The translations under genes and the position numbers were made by a program. The notes under the pieces were generated by a model that was given only the letters and a program-made list of their open reading frames with translations, did no database searches and was not told the DNA's origin. Shown piece after piece: positions 1-8,171 of a stretch of DNA of 64,000 nt. Each line of letters starts with the position of its first letter. Within the stretch, counting starts at the first letter, position 1. Source of the stretch: Acidimicrobiia bacterium (lineage in GTDB: Bacteria; Actinomycetota; Acidimicrobiia; Acidimicrobiales; Bin134); assembly GCA_022826705.1 (NCBI GenBank), contig JAJDUJ010000015.1, positions 1 to 64,000 of the forward strand. Direction: 5' to 3'.

Positions 1-170
1 CCTCACCGCCCCCGAACCCGCCCAACACAACCCCCCGACCCAACACGCCCAAAACCCGAAACCCCCGCCCCGAAACCCCCCCCGCACCCACCCACACGCA
101 AAAACCCCCGCAACACACCCAAACCCAACCCCAGCACAACCCACCCGACCACCCACACCACCCGGCGTAA
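1..170 (+). other. C-rich low-complexity tract, possibly the Pro/Thr/His-rich tail of a gene entering from the left
   Basis: The plus strand is almost devoid of G and T. One frame (codons starting at position 3) is open from the window edge to a TAA at 168-170 and would encode a Pro/Thr/Asn/His-rich tail of about 55 residues. Such tails occur at the C-terminus of DUF222/HNH proteins, and the one at 46.7 kb also ends in a Pro-rich stretch. Compositional bias alone can keep a frame open, so coding status is uncertain. Confidence 0.3.
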
Positions 171-538
171 TTCAAACCGGTGGATTCAGGCTAAGCAACT
201 GCCGGGCCGAGGTCGTCGATCTACGGCATCTGCTCCCAGATAGCCCGCGAGAACCCAGCTCACTTGTCGATGGTTGTATGTGTGCTAAAGACGCAAGTTG
301 CTACGGCTGCCTGCGCACCTGTCGCAACCAAGTTCACCACGACGATTTGGTTCGTGGCGAGGCGCTCGAGACACTCAACAGCCTGCTGGCGGGGCAGACC
401 TGAGCACGACATGCGGAGGTGCCATCCGGCACTGTGGCAACCGCATTGGAGGTGGCGGGGGAGCGGTCACTTTGATGTGTAGAAGTGCAGGGTGGGGCTA
501 CTACTATCAATCGCGAACGCACCCACAAGGGGAGGACC
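171..538 (+). other. non-coding leader of the respiratory operon
   Basis: No convincing coding frame. Short frames here lack ribosome binding sites and protein-like composition. TACTAT at 502-507 fits the actinobacterial -10 pattern TANNNT and would give a leader of roughly 25 nt before the GTG at 539. No good -35 is seen at the right distance. A second weak candidate is TTGTCG near 263 with TAAAGA 16 bases downstream. This region should hold the promoter for the whole bc-nuo operon, because no gap of useful size follows until 21.84 kb. Confidence 0.35.
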
Positions 539-1123
539 GTGGCCGCTCGTAGGCCCATAGACATCGCCGTCACCAAGTTCTACATGGCCCTCGGAGGATG
601 CTTCGTCCTCTACTTGGCGCTGTGGGCTTTCATCGCCGTCCACCAGTACGACGAGGGCTTGGGTGCGCCGTACTTCAACGTGGCATTCACCGCCTCTTTG
701 GTGGTGTCGGTGCTGGGCATCGTCGCCTTCTTGGAATACGCACGTCGCCGTCCGGTGGGCAAGTACCACACCTGGGGCGAGGCCATGTTTGGCGCCGCTT
801 TGGTCTTCTTCCTGTTGTTCTGGATCTACGGCGTGGTGCCCCATCAGTGGCTGGTGTACGCCGACAGCGAGTTGGGCTGGCGCAAAGACCGTTTGATCGA
901 GGGCTACTACGTGGGCAACCAGGGCATCATCTCCTGGGCTCTGCCCTTCGACCTGCCTTACCTGGTATTGCGCGATGTGATCGCGGTGTTGATCTACGGT
1001 TTGGCTCTGGCCGGGAACATCGCCGGCTGGATGGTGTGGCAGAACCGGGGCAAGACCGCTCCGGTCGAGGTGGAGAAGTCTGAGTATGGACGACCGATCG
1101 TGAGAGAGGGGGCACCAGTCTGA
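539..1123 (+). CDS. integral membrane protein, first gene of the cytochrome bc/nuo operon
   Basis: Function not recognised. The GTG start at 539 is chosen over the GTG at 485 because GGGGAGG lies about 4 bases upstream and the extra residues are not protein-like. The product of about 194 residues has roughly four hydrophobic segments: near residues 15-35, 48-65 and 85-105, and a C-terminal one around 145-170. A soluble stretch between the third and fourth contains an ELGWRKDRLIEGYYVGNQG motif. Its stop overlaps the ATG of the ferredoxin gene (TGATG), so the two are translationally coupled. Its place at the head of a bc-complex operon suggests an accessory or quinone-interacting membrane subunit; this is inference from neighbours. 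Confidence 0.75.
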   Translation: MAARRPIDIAVTKFYMALGGCFVLYLALWAFIAVHQYDEGLGAPYFNVAFTASLVVSVLGIVAFLEYARRRPVGKYHTWGEAMFGAALVFFLLFWIYGVVPHQWLVYADSELGWRKDRLIEGYYVGNQGIISWALPFDLPYLVLRDVIAVLIYGLALAGNIAGWMVWQNRGKTAPVEVEKSEYGRPIVREGAPV

Positions 1124-1539
1124 TGGCTAGCAGCGACGCCAACCCCCCCATGCCGGAGTTCCGCGACGACTATGTGTTGGTGGAGGTGGACAACGACTAC
1201 CTCCAGAGCAAGGTCAAGCCCAAGCAGTTCATCCACATCGACCAGTCCGAGTGCATCATGTGCGAGGGATGCGTGGACATCTGTCCGTGGAAGTGCATCC
1301 ACATGGTCACTCCCGAGGCGGTCGACGTGGCAGTGGGCGCCGAGCAGCCCGGCGTTGATCCCAGCGACCATGTGATCTTCACCATCGACGAGGACGCCTG
1401 CACCCGGTGCGCCCTGTGCGTGGACCGGTGCCCCACCGGAGTGATCACCCTGGGCCGACTGGGCGACCCCGGAGGCGATGGCGACCCCCACCAGCGAATG
1501 ACCAGCTACGGCTACGGCTACGGCATGCGGTTGACCTAG
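1123..1539 (+). CDS. 2x[4Fe-4S] ferredoxin
   Basis: A 138-residue iron-sulfur protein. Two cysteine sets are visible: C44-x2-C47-x2-C50-x3-C54-P and C93-x2-C96-x2-C99-x3-C103-P, the classic bacterial pattern for two [4Fe-4S] clusters. There is no signal peptide or membrane segment, so it should be cytoplasmic. The start ATG overlaps the preceding stop. The gene sits between a membrane protein and cytochrome b and ahead of complex I. This suggests it passes electrons to or from the membrane complex, perhaps docking on the cytoplasmic face of the b subunit. The C-terminus is Tyr/Gly-rich (YGYGYG). Confidence 0.9.
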   Translation: MASSDANPPMPEFRDDYVLVEVDNDYLQSKVKPKQFIHIDQSECIMCEGCVDICPWKCIHMVTPEAVDVAVGAEQPGVDPSDHVIFTIDEDACTRCALCVDRCPTGVITLGRLGDPGGDGDPHQRMTSYGYGYGMRLT

Positions 1540-1578
1540 AACTTAGGCCCGGAACGGATAAGAGGACTCAGGAGTAAC

Positions 1579-2364
1579 GTGGCAAAGCAGCCCAAACCAC
1601 CGGCGAGCGAGCGAGCCAAGCAGGCCGCGAGCCAAATGATGAGCGACATGCAGGGGTCGCAAGCCTGGTCGTCCATCTTCCGACCCGGCTCCATCTTCCG
1701 CAAGGGCTACAGCGACAGCCCCCGGAACCGCAGCTACGTGATCATGAACAGCGTGCTGTACCACCTTCACCCGGTGAAGGTGAAGCGCCACGCGGTGAAG
1801 GTCAGCTACACCCTGTGCCTAGGCGGTCTCAGCTTCTTTTTGTTCATCCTGCTCACCGTGACCGGCATCTTCTTGATGTTCTTCTACCGACCCACCGCGA
1901 CGCAGGCCTGGGATGACATCTACGTCCTCCAAACCTCGGTGGCCTTCGGGCTGTTGGTGCGCAACATGCACCGATGGGCCGCCCACCTCATGGTCATCAC
2001 CGTGTTCTTGCACATGGCCCGGGTCTTCTACCACGGGGCCTACAAGCCACCTCGAGAGTTCAACTGGGTCATCGGCGTCATCTTGTTGACCCTCACCCTG
2101 CTGCTGTCGTTCACCGGCTATCTGCTCCCCTGGGACCAGCTGGCCCTATGGGCGGTGACGGTGGGAACCAACATGATGGGGTTCACCCCGGTTTTCGGCG
2201 ATCAAGTGCGCTTCGTGCTCCTGGGCAGCGTGGAGATCGGCACCGACACGCTGCTGCGATGGTATGTGCTTCACGTGCTGATGCTGCCCTTTGTGATCGT
2301 CATATTCATGGCCATCCACTTCTGGCGAGTAAGAAAGGACGGAGGTATTTCCGGGCCGCTCTAG
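1579..2364 (+). CDS. cytochrome b6-like N-terminal cytochrome b subunit (petB type)
   Basis: A 261-residue, four-helix haem-b protein of a quinol:cytochrome c oxidoreductase. Haem ligands are visible as the helix-B pair in [18 protein letters not shown] and the helix-D pair in [13 protein letters not shown] and MAIHFW. The LLPWDQ loop and the C-terminal GGISGPL closely follow chloroplast cytochrome b6. Cys80 in LCLGGLSFF aligns with Cys35 of b6, which covalently holds haem c_n. The GTG start at 1579 has AGGAG about 5 bases upstream. An N-terminal extension of about 60 polar residues precedes the first helix. The C-terminal half of cytochrome b is the separate next gene, as in b6f and unlike the one-piece QcrB of most actinobacteria. 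Confidence 0.92.
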   Translation: MAKQPKPPASERAKQAASQMMSDMQGSQAWSSIFRPGSIFRKGYSDSPRNRSYVIMNSVLYHLHPVKVKRHAVKVSYTLCLGGLSFFLFILLTVTGIFLMFFYRPTATQAWDDIYVLQTSVAFGLLVRNMHRWAAHLMVITVFLHMARVFYHGAYKPPREFNWVIGVILLTLTLLLSFTGYLLPWDQLALWAVTVGTNMMGFTPVFGDQVRFVLLGSVEIGTDTLLRWYVLHVLMLPFVIVIFMAIHFWRVRKDGGISGPL

Positions 2365-2406
2365 AAACGACGTCGCACCGACGTTTCTGGCCCGATCCGA
2401 AAGCCC

Positions 2407-3192
2407 ATGGCGGAAGTCCCCGAACACCTCCTGAAGCGAGCCCAAGAGGCCCGTGAGCGCGCCGAAGCCCAACAGGGCGGCGGGGGCGGGGCCGCGCCCG
2501 AATCCTCCGAAGCGGCGTCGTCCGAACCCGCCGGGGAAGGGGACGCGGGCGGTCCCAAGATCCCCGACCACCTGCTCGACCGGTCGAAGTCGGCCCGGGA
2601 CCAAGCCGCGGCCGGCGGCGGTGCCCAAGCAGCCGCCGCGGTGGCCACTGCGCCCATGCCCGCCGGTCCGGCCCAGCCCGAGCCCACCGGTCCCGGCGGA
2701 GGCACCCAGCGGCTGCTCACCGTGGTGAAGTCGGGCTCCATCCAAGACGTTAAGGCCACCCCCACCGACAAGGTCCACGTCTGGCCCCACTTGCTGGTGG
2801 TGGAGTTTGTGGCCGCCCTTATCTTCACCGCCTTCACGCTGATCTTCTCGATCTTCGTGAACGCCCCTCTGCTGGAGTTGGCCAACTTCAACGAGACGCC
2901 CAACCCGTCCAAGGCCCCGTGGTATTTCCTCGGCCTCCAGGAACTGCTCACCATGTTCCACCCGATGGTGGCCGGGGTGACCATCCCCGGAATTGCGCTA
3001 TTCCTGCTGATCCTGGCCCCCTACGTCGACCGCAACCCCAACAAGAAGCCCGAAGATCGCAAGTTCGCCATCTCGCTCATGACCATCCACCTGATGTTCT
3101 GGGCGATCTTGGTGCTGATCGGCTCGTTCTTCCGAGGCCCCGGTTTCAACTTCGTCTTCCCGTGGGAAGTCGGCCTCTTCTTCGATCTGTAG
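2407..3192 (+). CDS. cytochrome b C-terminal subunit (petD/subunit IV type) with long N-terminal extension
   Basis: A 261-residue protein. Residues about 120-261 contain three hydrophobic helices and the quinol-oxidation-site region, read here as NPSKAPWYFLGLQELL, so APWY replaces the usual PEWY. The first ~110 residues are hydrophilic and Ala/Gly/Pro-rich. They carry a duplicated motif: VPEHLLKRAQEAR at about 4-16 and IPDHLLDRSKSAR at about 52-64. It follows the petB-like gene by 42 bp and precedes the Rieske gene by 9 bp. The membrane part is confidently a cytochrome b C-terminal half; the role of the extension is unknown. Confidence 0.9.
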   Translation: MAEVPEHLLKRAQEARERAEAQQGGGGGAAPESSEAASSEPAGEGDAGGPKIPDHLLDRSKSARDQAAAGGGAQAAAAVATAPMPAGPAQPEPTGPGGGTQRLLTVVKSGSIQDVKATPTDKVHVWPHLLVVEFVAALIFTAFTLIFSIFVNAPLLELANFNETPNPSKAPWYFLGLQELLTMFHPMVAGVTIPGIALFLLILAPYVDRNPNKKPEDRKFAISLMTIHLMFWAILVLIGSFFRGPGFNFVFPWEVGLFFDL

Positions 3193-3201
3193 GAACTGAC
3201 T

Positions 3202-4074
3202 ATGGGCGTCGCACTCTCCATCGCCATACCGATCATCGTGGTGGCCGCAGTGATCGTGCTGATCGGCGCGGCCCGTCGTCGGGAGACCATGGCAGCCGAA
3301 GGGCGACTCACTCGGGAGACCCGCCGGCGAGACCAAGGCCGGGTGGATATCGACGATCCTTCCGGAGCAGCCGATGCCCCCACCGGGCGAGAGGTGGAGC
3401 GAGCCGCGGTACTGGCCCGGCAGACCGCAGGCACCGAGTTGGTGGAGGCGGCCGATGCGTCGGTGGAGGAGTGGACTCCGCCCGACCCCGAGGCTGTCGG
3501 CGTGAGCCGCCGCCAGTTCCTAAACCGCAGCACCGTGGCCATGATGGGCTTCAGCCTCACCGGCTTCGGCGCGGCCTGCGTGGCGTTTCTGTGGCCCCCG
3601 TTCGTCACCGGTTTCGGCGCCGATGTGAACGCCGGGCTGGTGGACGACGTGAAGTCGAAGATCAGAGACGAGAACGGCTTCTTGTATCTGCCCAATGCTC
3701 GCGCCTGGGTTACCGAGTACCCCGCCGCGGCCCTGCCTAAGGCACAAGCCACCTATAGCGCCCCGGAGTTGACCGGAATGGAGTCTGGCCTGGTTGCCCT
3801 GTTTCAGAAGTGTCCCCACCTGGGCTGTCGGGTGCCGAATTGTTTGACCTCGCAGTGGTTCGAGTGTCCCTGTCACGGTTCCCGCTACAACCAGGTGGGC
3901 GAGAAGCGGGGCGGACCCGCCCCCCGGGGCATGGACCGGTTCGCCATGTCGGTGAACGCCAAGGGCGAGTTCATCATCCGCACCGGCACCGTCATTCAAG
4001 GGCCGCCCATCGGGGTGAACACCACTGGCCAGGAGCCTGAAGGGCCGAGCTGTCTTGGGGGAGCATCGCACTGA
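3202..4074 (+). CDS. qcrA: Rieske [2Fe-2S] protein of the quinol:cytochrome c reductase
   Basis: 290 residues. There is a hydrophobic helix at about 4-22, a charged linker, then a twin-arginine motif SRRQFL at 102-107 followed by a second hydrophobic segment (about 112-135), and a C-terminal Rieske domain. Cluster ligands are C204-P-H-L-G-C209 and C222-P-C224-H225-G-S. An extra Cys lies between them (PNC). The extended N-terminus before the Tat-like segment is typical of actinobacterial QcrA. The protein shuttles electrons from quinol to cytochrome c on the outer face of the membrane. Its TGA overlaps the next ATG (TGATG). Confidence 0.93.
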   Translation: MGVALSIAIPIIVVAAVIVLIGAARRRETMAAEGRLTRETRRRDQGRVDIDDPSGAADAPTGREVERAAVLARQTAGTELVEAADASVEEWTPPDPEAVGVSRRQFLNRSTVAMMGFSLTGFGAACVAFLWPPFVTGFGADVNAGLVDDVKSKIRDENGFLYLPNARAWVTEYPAAALPKAQATYSAPELTGMESGLVALFQKCPHLGCRVPNCLTSQWFECPCHGSRYNQVGEKRGGPAPRGMDRFAMSVNAKGEFIIRTGTVIQGPPIGVNTTGQEPEGPSCLGGASH

Positions 4075-5459
4075 TGCACCTCATTGCCGCCTCAACCCAG
4101 CGCAACCTGGGCATGGCCATCGCGGTGGTGGCCATCGTGGGTTTTGCCATCTACCTCATCTACAACGTGTTGTGGGCCGGCCGTGGCGAAAGGGGCTCGG
4201 AGGTGGAGCTGGCCCCTAACCGCAAGCCCTACCTGAGCGACGAGGAACTGGAGACCTCCAAGCTCGACCTTGCTTTGGTAAGCGGCCTGGTAACCCTGGT
4301 CATCATCGGAGTGGCCTTGCCCCTGTACTGGCTGGGCGAGCCCGGACGCCAACAGGGATATTTGGAGGACTCCCGTCGGCAGTTCACCAGCCGGGGGAGC
4401 GAGCAGTTCGAGGAGCGGTGCGCTAGTTGTCACGGCGGGGGCGGCTTGGGCGGCACCACCGCCACGTCGGTCACCGATGACAGCGGCAACTTCATCGCTG
4501 CCATCGAGTGGGAAGTTCCCGCCCTCACCACCGTGCTGTACCGATTCTCCGAGGAAGAGGTGCGCCACATCCTGAATTACGGCCGCCCTCCCACTCCCAT
4601 GCAGGCTTGGGGTTCCCCCGGCGGCGGTCCGCTCACCACCCAGCAGGTGGACGAGCTGATCCAGTACATCCAGAGCATCCAACTCGATCCCGACCAGGTA
4701 CAGGGCGAGGTGCTCGACGGCCTTGTCCTCCAAGTGCGCGACGACGTGTTGGCGGCCAACCCTGATCTGGATACCCGGCTCAGCGATGCCAACGATGCCG
4801 TGAGTGCCGCGGGGGCCGACGAGGCCGCTGCGGAGGCCGCGGCCCGGAACCTGGCCGCGGTGGAGCAGGAGATCCGAGAGACCAGCGAGCAGCACATCCG
4901 CGCCTTACCCGAAGTAGATGGGGCATCGGCCGATCGGGGTGAGCTGCTGTTCAACAACGGGGAATACGGCTGCGCCCGGTGCCACACCCCCAGGGATTCC
5001 TGGCGGTTCACCGGACCCGAAGAAAAACCAGGTGCAGGTCCGAAGGTTCTGCCGGAGGGTTCGCCGGAAGAAGCCGAAATAATTGCCCGGTTGGGTAGCT
5101 TGATTCCCGCCGACATCCCCGGCGGTGGGGCGTTCGGGCCCAATCTCACCAACGAGGCCACCCTCCGGCAGTTCGATACCGCCGATGGCCACGAGGGCTT
5201 TATCACCATCGGCTCTCAAGAGGGTGTGGGCTACGGCAACTTCGGCCAGGGCGATGGCGGGGGCCAGATGCCGGCCTTCGGCGTGTGCGTGGGCGACCGG
5301 GACTCCGGTGAGCGCAGCCCCATCCACGGGTTCTGCACCCTGGAGGACGGCAGTTCCCGACCGGGCATGCTGAGCGATCAGCAGATCGCCGACATCGTGG
5401 CCTACGAGCGGTCGAAACGCTTCAACCAGCCATTAGCCGAAGCGGAGCAGGGGCAGTGA
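4074..5459 (+). CDS. membrane-anchored di-haem cytochrome c
   Basis: 461 residues with two hydrophobic segments (about 13-33 and 64-86) and two c-type haem sites, C116-A-S-C-H120 and C300-A-R-C-H304. Met ligands may lie in the PTPMQAW and GGQMPAFG stretches. A long acidic, Ala-rich linker (about 215-285) separates the two haem domains. As the partner of the Rieske/cytochrome b genes it probably takes the place of the di-haem QcrC of actinobacterial bcc complexes. Its topology (two helices ahead of the first haem) differs from QcrC, which has a C-terminal anchor. The start overlaps the Rieske stop; the stop overlaps the next GTG (GTGA). Confidence 0.88.
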   Translation: MHLIAASTQRNLGMAIAVVAIVGFAIYLIYNVLWAGRGERGSEVELAPNRKPYLSDEELETSKLDLALVSGLVTLVIIGVALPLYWLGEPGRQQGYLEDSRRQFTSRGSEQFEERCASCHGGGGLGGTTATSVTDDSGNFIAAIEWEVPALTTVLYRFSEEEVRHILNYGRPPTPMQAWGSPGGGPLTTQQVDELIQYIQSIQLDPDQVQGEVLDGLVLQVRDDVLAANPDLDTRLSDANDAVSAAGADEAAAEAAARNLAAVEQEIRETSEQHIRALPEVDGASADRGELLFNNGEYGCARCHTPRDSWRFTGPEEKPGAGPKVLPEGSPEEAEIIARLGSLIPADIPGGGAFGPNLTNEATLRQFDTADGHEGFITIGSQEGVGYGNFGQGDGGGQMPAFGVCVGDRDSGERSPIHGFCTLEDGSSRPGMLSDQQIADIVAYERSKRFNQPLAEAEQGQ

Positions 5460-6661
5460 GCATGGGCTCGGTTCTTTCGGCAGTGAGCGCCCTAGGGGCT
5501 ATCTCGTTCGACAACGAGATCCGCGGCCTGCTGACGGTGCTACTGGGCTCGGCCATCCTCATGGGATCGGTATGGCTCATCATCTCCACCAACACCGGCT
5601 TCCGCCTCGGCACCCTCATCGCCATCTCGGCCATCTTCGGATGGACGGTGATGATGGCGTTCATCTGGTCGTTGTACGGCATCGGCCTCCAAGGGGCCCG
5701 GCCCACCTGGGAGGTGCAGGCCATCCATATCGGCAACCCGTCGGTGACCGACAACGAGGCCAACCCGCCCCCGGAGATTCTCGACGACCTGCCCAATCCG
5801 ATCACCTGCGTCACCTTGGGCGATCCAGACTGCCTGCCCAAGGCCATCCAGGTGGTCCGTGTCTTGGGCGACAGCAGCCAAAAAGCCGAACTCGACTCCA
5901 TTGACGCCGGTGCCATCCGCGCCGAGCTGACCGTCTTCAATGACGGTTTGGCCGACGGCGACCCTCGGAAGCTCTCGACCGCCAGTTCTGGGGAAGCTTC
6001 GGAGTGCGAGTTTGAGAAGGGTCTGAACGGAACCTCGGTGAAGGAACTGCATTTGGAGTGCGAGGTGCAGCGCTTGGCCGAAGAGCAGCGCATCCGCAAC
6101 GAAGACCTCACCCTGAGCGAGCTGAAGGGTGTCGCTCCCGAGCTCACCGAAGAGGCCGAGCAGCTGGGCTGGCTGGAGTTGGGCGATTGGAACCTCCAGA
6201 CCACCCAGGCCGCCGGCGAGGCCATCACCGCGGCCAGCGATTATCTGGCCGAAGCCGATCTGGGTTTTGCCTCGACCGACGAGCAGAGCAACACCTTCGT
6301 GGTGCTGGATGCCTTCCAGCAGGGGGGCAAACCGAAGCGGCTCAATAACGGGGTGTGGGAACGGGTCAGCAACAAGGTCATCACCAGCGCCATGCCCCGC
6401 CATCCCACCAACTACACCGTGGTGCAAGTGCAGCGGTCGATCTACGAAACCCCGGTGGCCGGCCAGGCGCCGTCCCCGGCCCAGGTGGATCCCGACGAGC
6501 CCGTCATCTCCGTGCTATTGCGGCGCAACCTGGGCCGGTTCCGTCTGCCCGGTATTCTGGTGACCATCGGCTCCGGTCTGTTGTTCTTGGCCTCTCTTTT
6601 GATGCTCCACACCCGCGATCTGGAAGTCCGCCGTCGCCTGGAAGGCGAGGGTTCGGGGTAG
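5456..6661 (+). CDS. membrane protein of the bc/nuo operon, function unknown
   Basis: 401 residues. Three hydrophobic segments lie in the first ~90 residues (about 20-40, 45-65 and 68-85). A long, acidic extracytoplasmic domain follows to about residue 355, then a hydrophobic segment (ILVTIGSGLLFLASLLML) and a short basic tail. The start is GTG 5456, overlapping the cytochrome c stop, or ATG 5462 two codons later. No cofactor motif is seen. Two cysteines in the soluble part (C at about 119 and 127) could form a disulfide. Its position between the bc genes and nuoA suggests an accessory subunit of the reductase or of a supercomplex; this is inferred only. Confidence 0.78.
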   Translation: MSMGSVLSAVSALGAISFDNEIRGLLTVLLGSAILMGSVWLIISTNTGFRLGTLIAISAIFGWTVMMAFIWSLYGIGLQGARPTWEVQAIHIGNPSVTDNEANPPPEILDDLPNPITCVTLGDPDCLPKAIQVVRVLGDSSQKAELDSIDAGAIRAELTVFNDGLADGDPRKLSTASSGEASECEFEKGLNGTSVKELHLECEVQRLAEEQRIRNEDLTLSELKGVAPELTEEAEQLGWLELGDWNLQTTQAAGEAITAASDYLAEADLGFASTDEQSNTFVVLDAFQQGGKPKRLNNGVWERVSNKVITSAMPRHPTNYTVVQVQRSIYETPVAGQAPSPAQVDPDEPVISVLLRRNLGRFRLPGILVTIGSGLLFLASLLMLHTRDLEVRRRLEGEGSG

Positions 6662-6667
6662 ACCGCG

Positions 6668-7135
6668 ATGACCGGCCAATACCTGCCGATCTTCGCCCTC
6701 GGGGTTTTGGCCGTGCTGTTTGCCGCCTTGAGTTTCGGCGCTTCCCGGCTATTGGCGCCCCGGCGTCAGACCAAGGCCAAGCTGGCTCCCTACGAGTGCG
6801 GTGTGGGAGAGAGCACCGACGCCCCGGAGCGGTTCGGGGTTCGATTCTTCCTCATCGCCATGATCTTCATCGTCTTCGACATCGAGATCATCTTCTTGTA
6901 CCCCTGGGCGGTGTCCTACCGGGGGCTGGGCCTGTTCGGCCTGGTGGCCATGGGGATATTCGCCCTGGCGGTGTTCGAGTCGTTCGTCTACCTCATCGGC
7001 AACGGCGCTCTCGACTGGGGGCCGTCGCGCCCCACCTGGCGGCGTGATCCCCAGGTGTCGGCCCGCCGCACCAGCGATAGCACCATCCGCCGGGTGGGCT
7101 TGGACGGACGAAGCGCCCCGAAGGAAGCAGCATGA
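6668..7135 (+). CDS. nuoA: NADH-quinone oxidoreductase subunit A
   Basis: 155 residues with three hydrophobic helices. Diagnostic motifs are APYECGVGE in the loop that contacts NuoH/NuoD and [21 protein letters not shown] in helix 2. The C-terminus is about 35 residues longer than in E. coli NuoA and is basic. It is the first of 14 nuo genes in the order A-B-C-D-E-F-G-H-I-J-K-L-M-N and overlaps nuoB by 4 bp (ATGA). Confidence 0.97.
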   Translation: MTGQYLPIFALGVLAVLFAALSFGASRLLAPRRQTKAKLAPYECGVGESTDAPERFGVRFFLIAMIFIVFDIEIIFLYPWAVSYRGLGLFGLVAMGIFALAVFESFVYLIGNGALDWGPSRPTWRRDPQVSARRTSDSTIRRVGLDGRSAPKEAA

Positions 7136-7728
7136 AGTTGCCACTATTGGGTGATCCCAAGGTCGTTCTCGATCAAGGGCTGGAGGGAGTCGACCACAAC
7201 TTCGTCACCGGAAAGCTCGAGGATCTGGTCAAGTGGTCCCGGGCCCGGAGCTGCTGGCCGGCCACCTTCGGCTTGGCCTGTTGCGCCATCGAGATGATGG
7301 CCACCGGCGGTGCCCACTACGACTTGGCCCGCTACGGCATGGAGGTGTTCCGGGCCTCTCCCCGCCAAGCCGACCTGATGATTGTGGCCGGCCGGGTGTC
7401 CCAGAAGATGGCCCCCATCCTGCGCCGCATCTACGACCAGATGATGGAGCCCAAGTGGGTGATCTCCATGGGGGTGTGCGCCTCCAGCGGCGGCATGTTC
7501 AACAACTACGCCATCGTGCAGGGAGTGGACCAGATCGTGCCGGTGGACGTTTATGCCCCCGGCTGTCCCCCCGGCCCGGAAACCCTCATGCACGCCATCT
7601 TGACCCTTCACGACAAGATCACCAGCGGCGAGATCACCCGCCGCCGAGAAGAGACCGGGGCCGGGGCCAACCTCACTGTCGATCAGCGCGACGGCCAAAG
7701 CTCGACTGGCGTGGCGATTCGTACATGA
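7132..7728 (+). CDS. nuoB: NADH-quinone oxidoreductase subunit B (N2 cluster subunit)
   Basis: 198 residues. It carries the ligands for the terminal [4Fe-4S] cluster N2: the adjacent Cys pair in [11 protein letters not shown], the Cys in [10 protein letters not shown] and the Cys in [10 protein letters not shown]. The quinone-proximal segment [18 protein letters not shown] is conserved. The C-terminal ~35 residues are a polar tail. Start and stop overlap nuoA and nuoC by 4 bp each. Confidence 0.98.
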   Translation: MKLPLLGDPKVVLDQGLEGVDHNFVTGKLEDLVKWSRARSCWPATFGLACCAIEMMATGGAHYDLARYGMEVFRASPRQADLMIVAGRVSQKMAPILRRIYDQMMEPKWVISMGVCASSGGMFNNYAIVQGVDQIVPVDVYAPGCPPGPETLMHAILTLHDKITSGEITRRREETGAGANLTVDQRDGQSSTGVAIRT

Positions 7729-8171
7729 GCGACGTCGTCGAAACGCCGGTATTGCACGTATCCCGCGACCAGCTCATCGAGACGGTGGCGGGTTTGCGCG
7801 ACGAGGGCTATGTGTCGGCGCTCGACGTGACCGCGGTGGACTACATGGAGCACCCCGGCCGCACCGACCTGCCCCCCGAGGTGGAACCAGAGCGGTTCGA
7901 GCTGGTGGTGACCCTCATCTCCCACACCACGCCGGGCCGCATCCGGCTGCGGGTGCAGGTGCCCGCTGACGATCCCACCGTGCCCACCCTGTTCGACCTC
8001 TTTCCCGGCACCGAGGCCTTGGAGCGGGAGGTGGCCGACATGTACGGCATCGTCTTCGAAGGCCATCCCGATCCCACCCGCATCCTCATGCCCCCCGACT
8101 GGGAAGGCCACCCGCTGCGAAAAGACTTCGCGGTGGGCCGCATTCCCGTCCAGTTCAAGGCCACCCGATGA
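7725..8171 (+). CDS. nuoC: NADH-quinone oxidoreductase subunit C
   Basis: 148 residues, a compact form of the 30-kDa subunit. The signature [24 protein letters not shown], followed by [15 protein letters not shown], is characteristic. The ATG at 7725 overlaps the nuoB stop (ATGA), which fixes the start; the same frame is open much further upstream inside nuoB, but that part is a shadow. It forms the hydrophilic Q-module with NuoB, D and I. Confidence 0.95.
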   Translation: MSDVVETPVLHVSRDQLIETVAGLRDEGYVSALDVTAVDYMEHPGRTDLPPEVEPERFELVVTLISHTTPGRIRLRVQVPADDPTVPTLFDLFPGTEALEREVADMYGIVFEGHPDPTRILMPPDWEGHPLRKDFAVGRIPVQFKATR

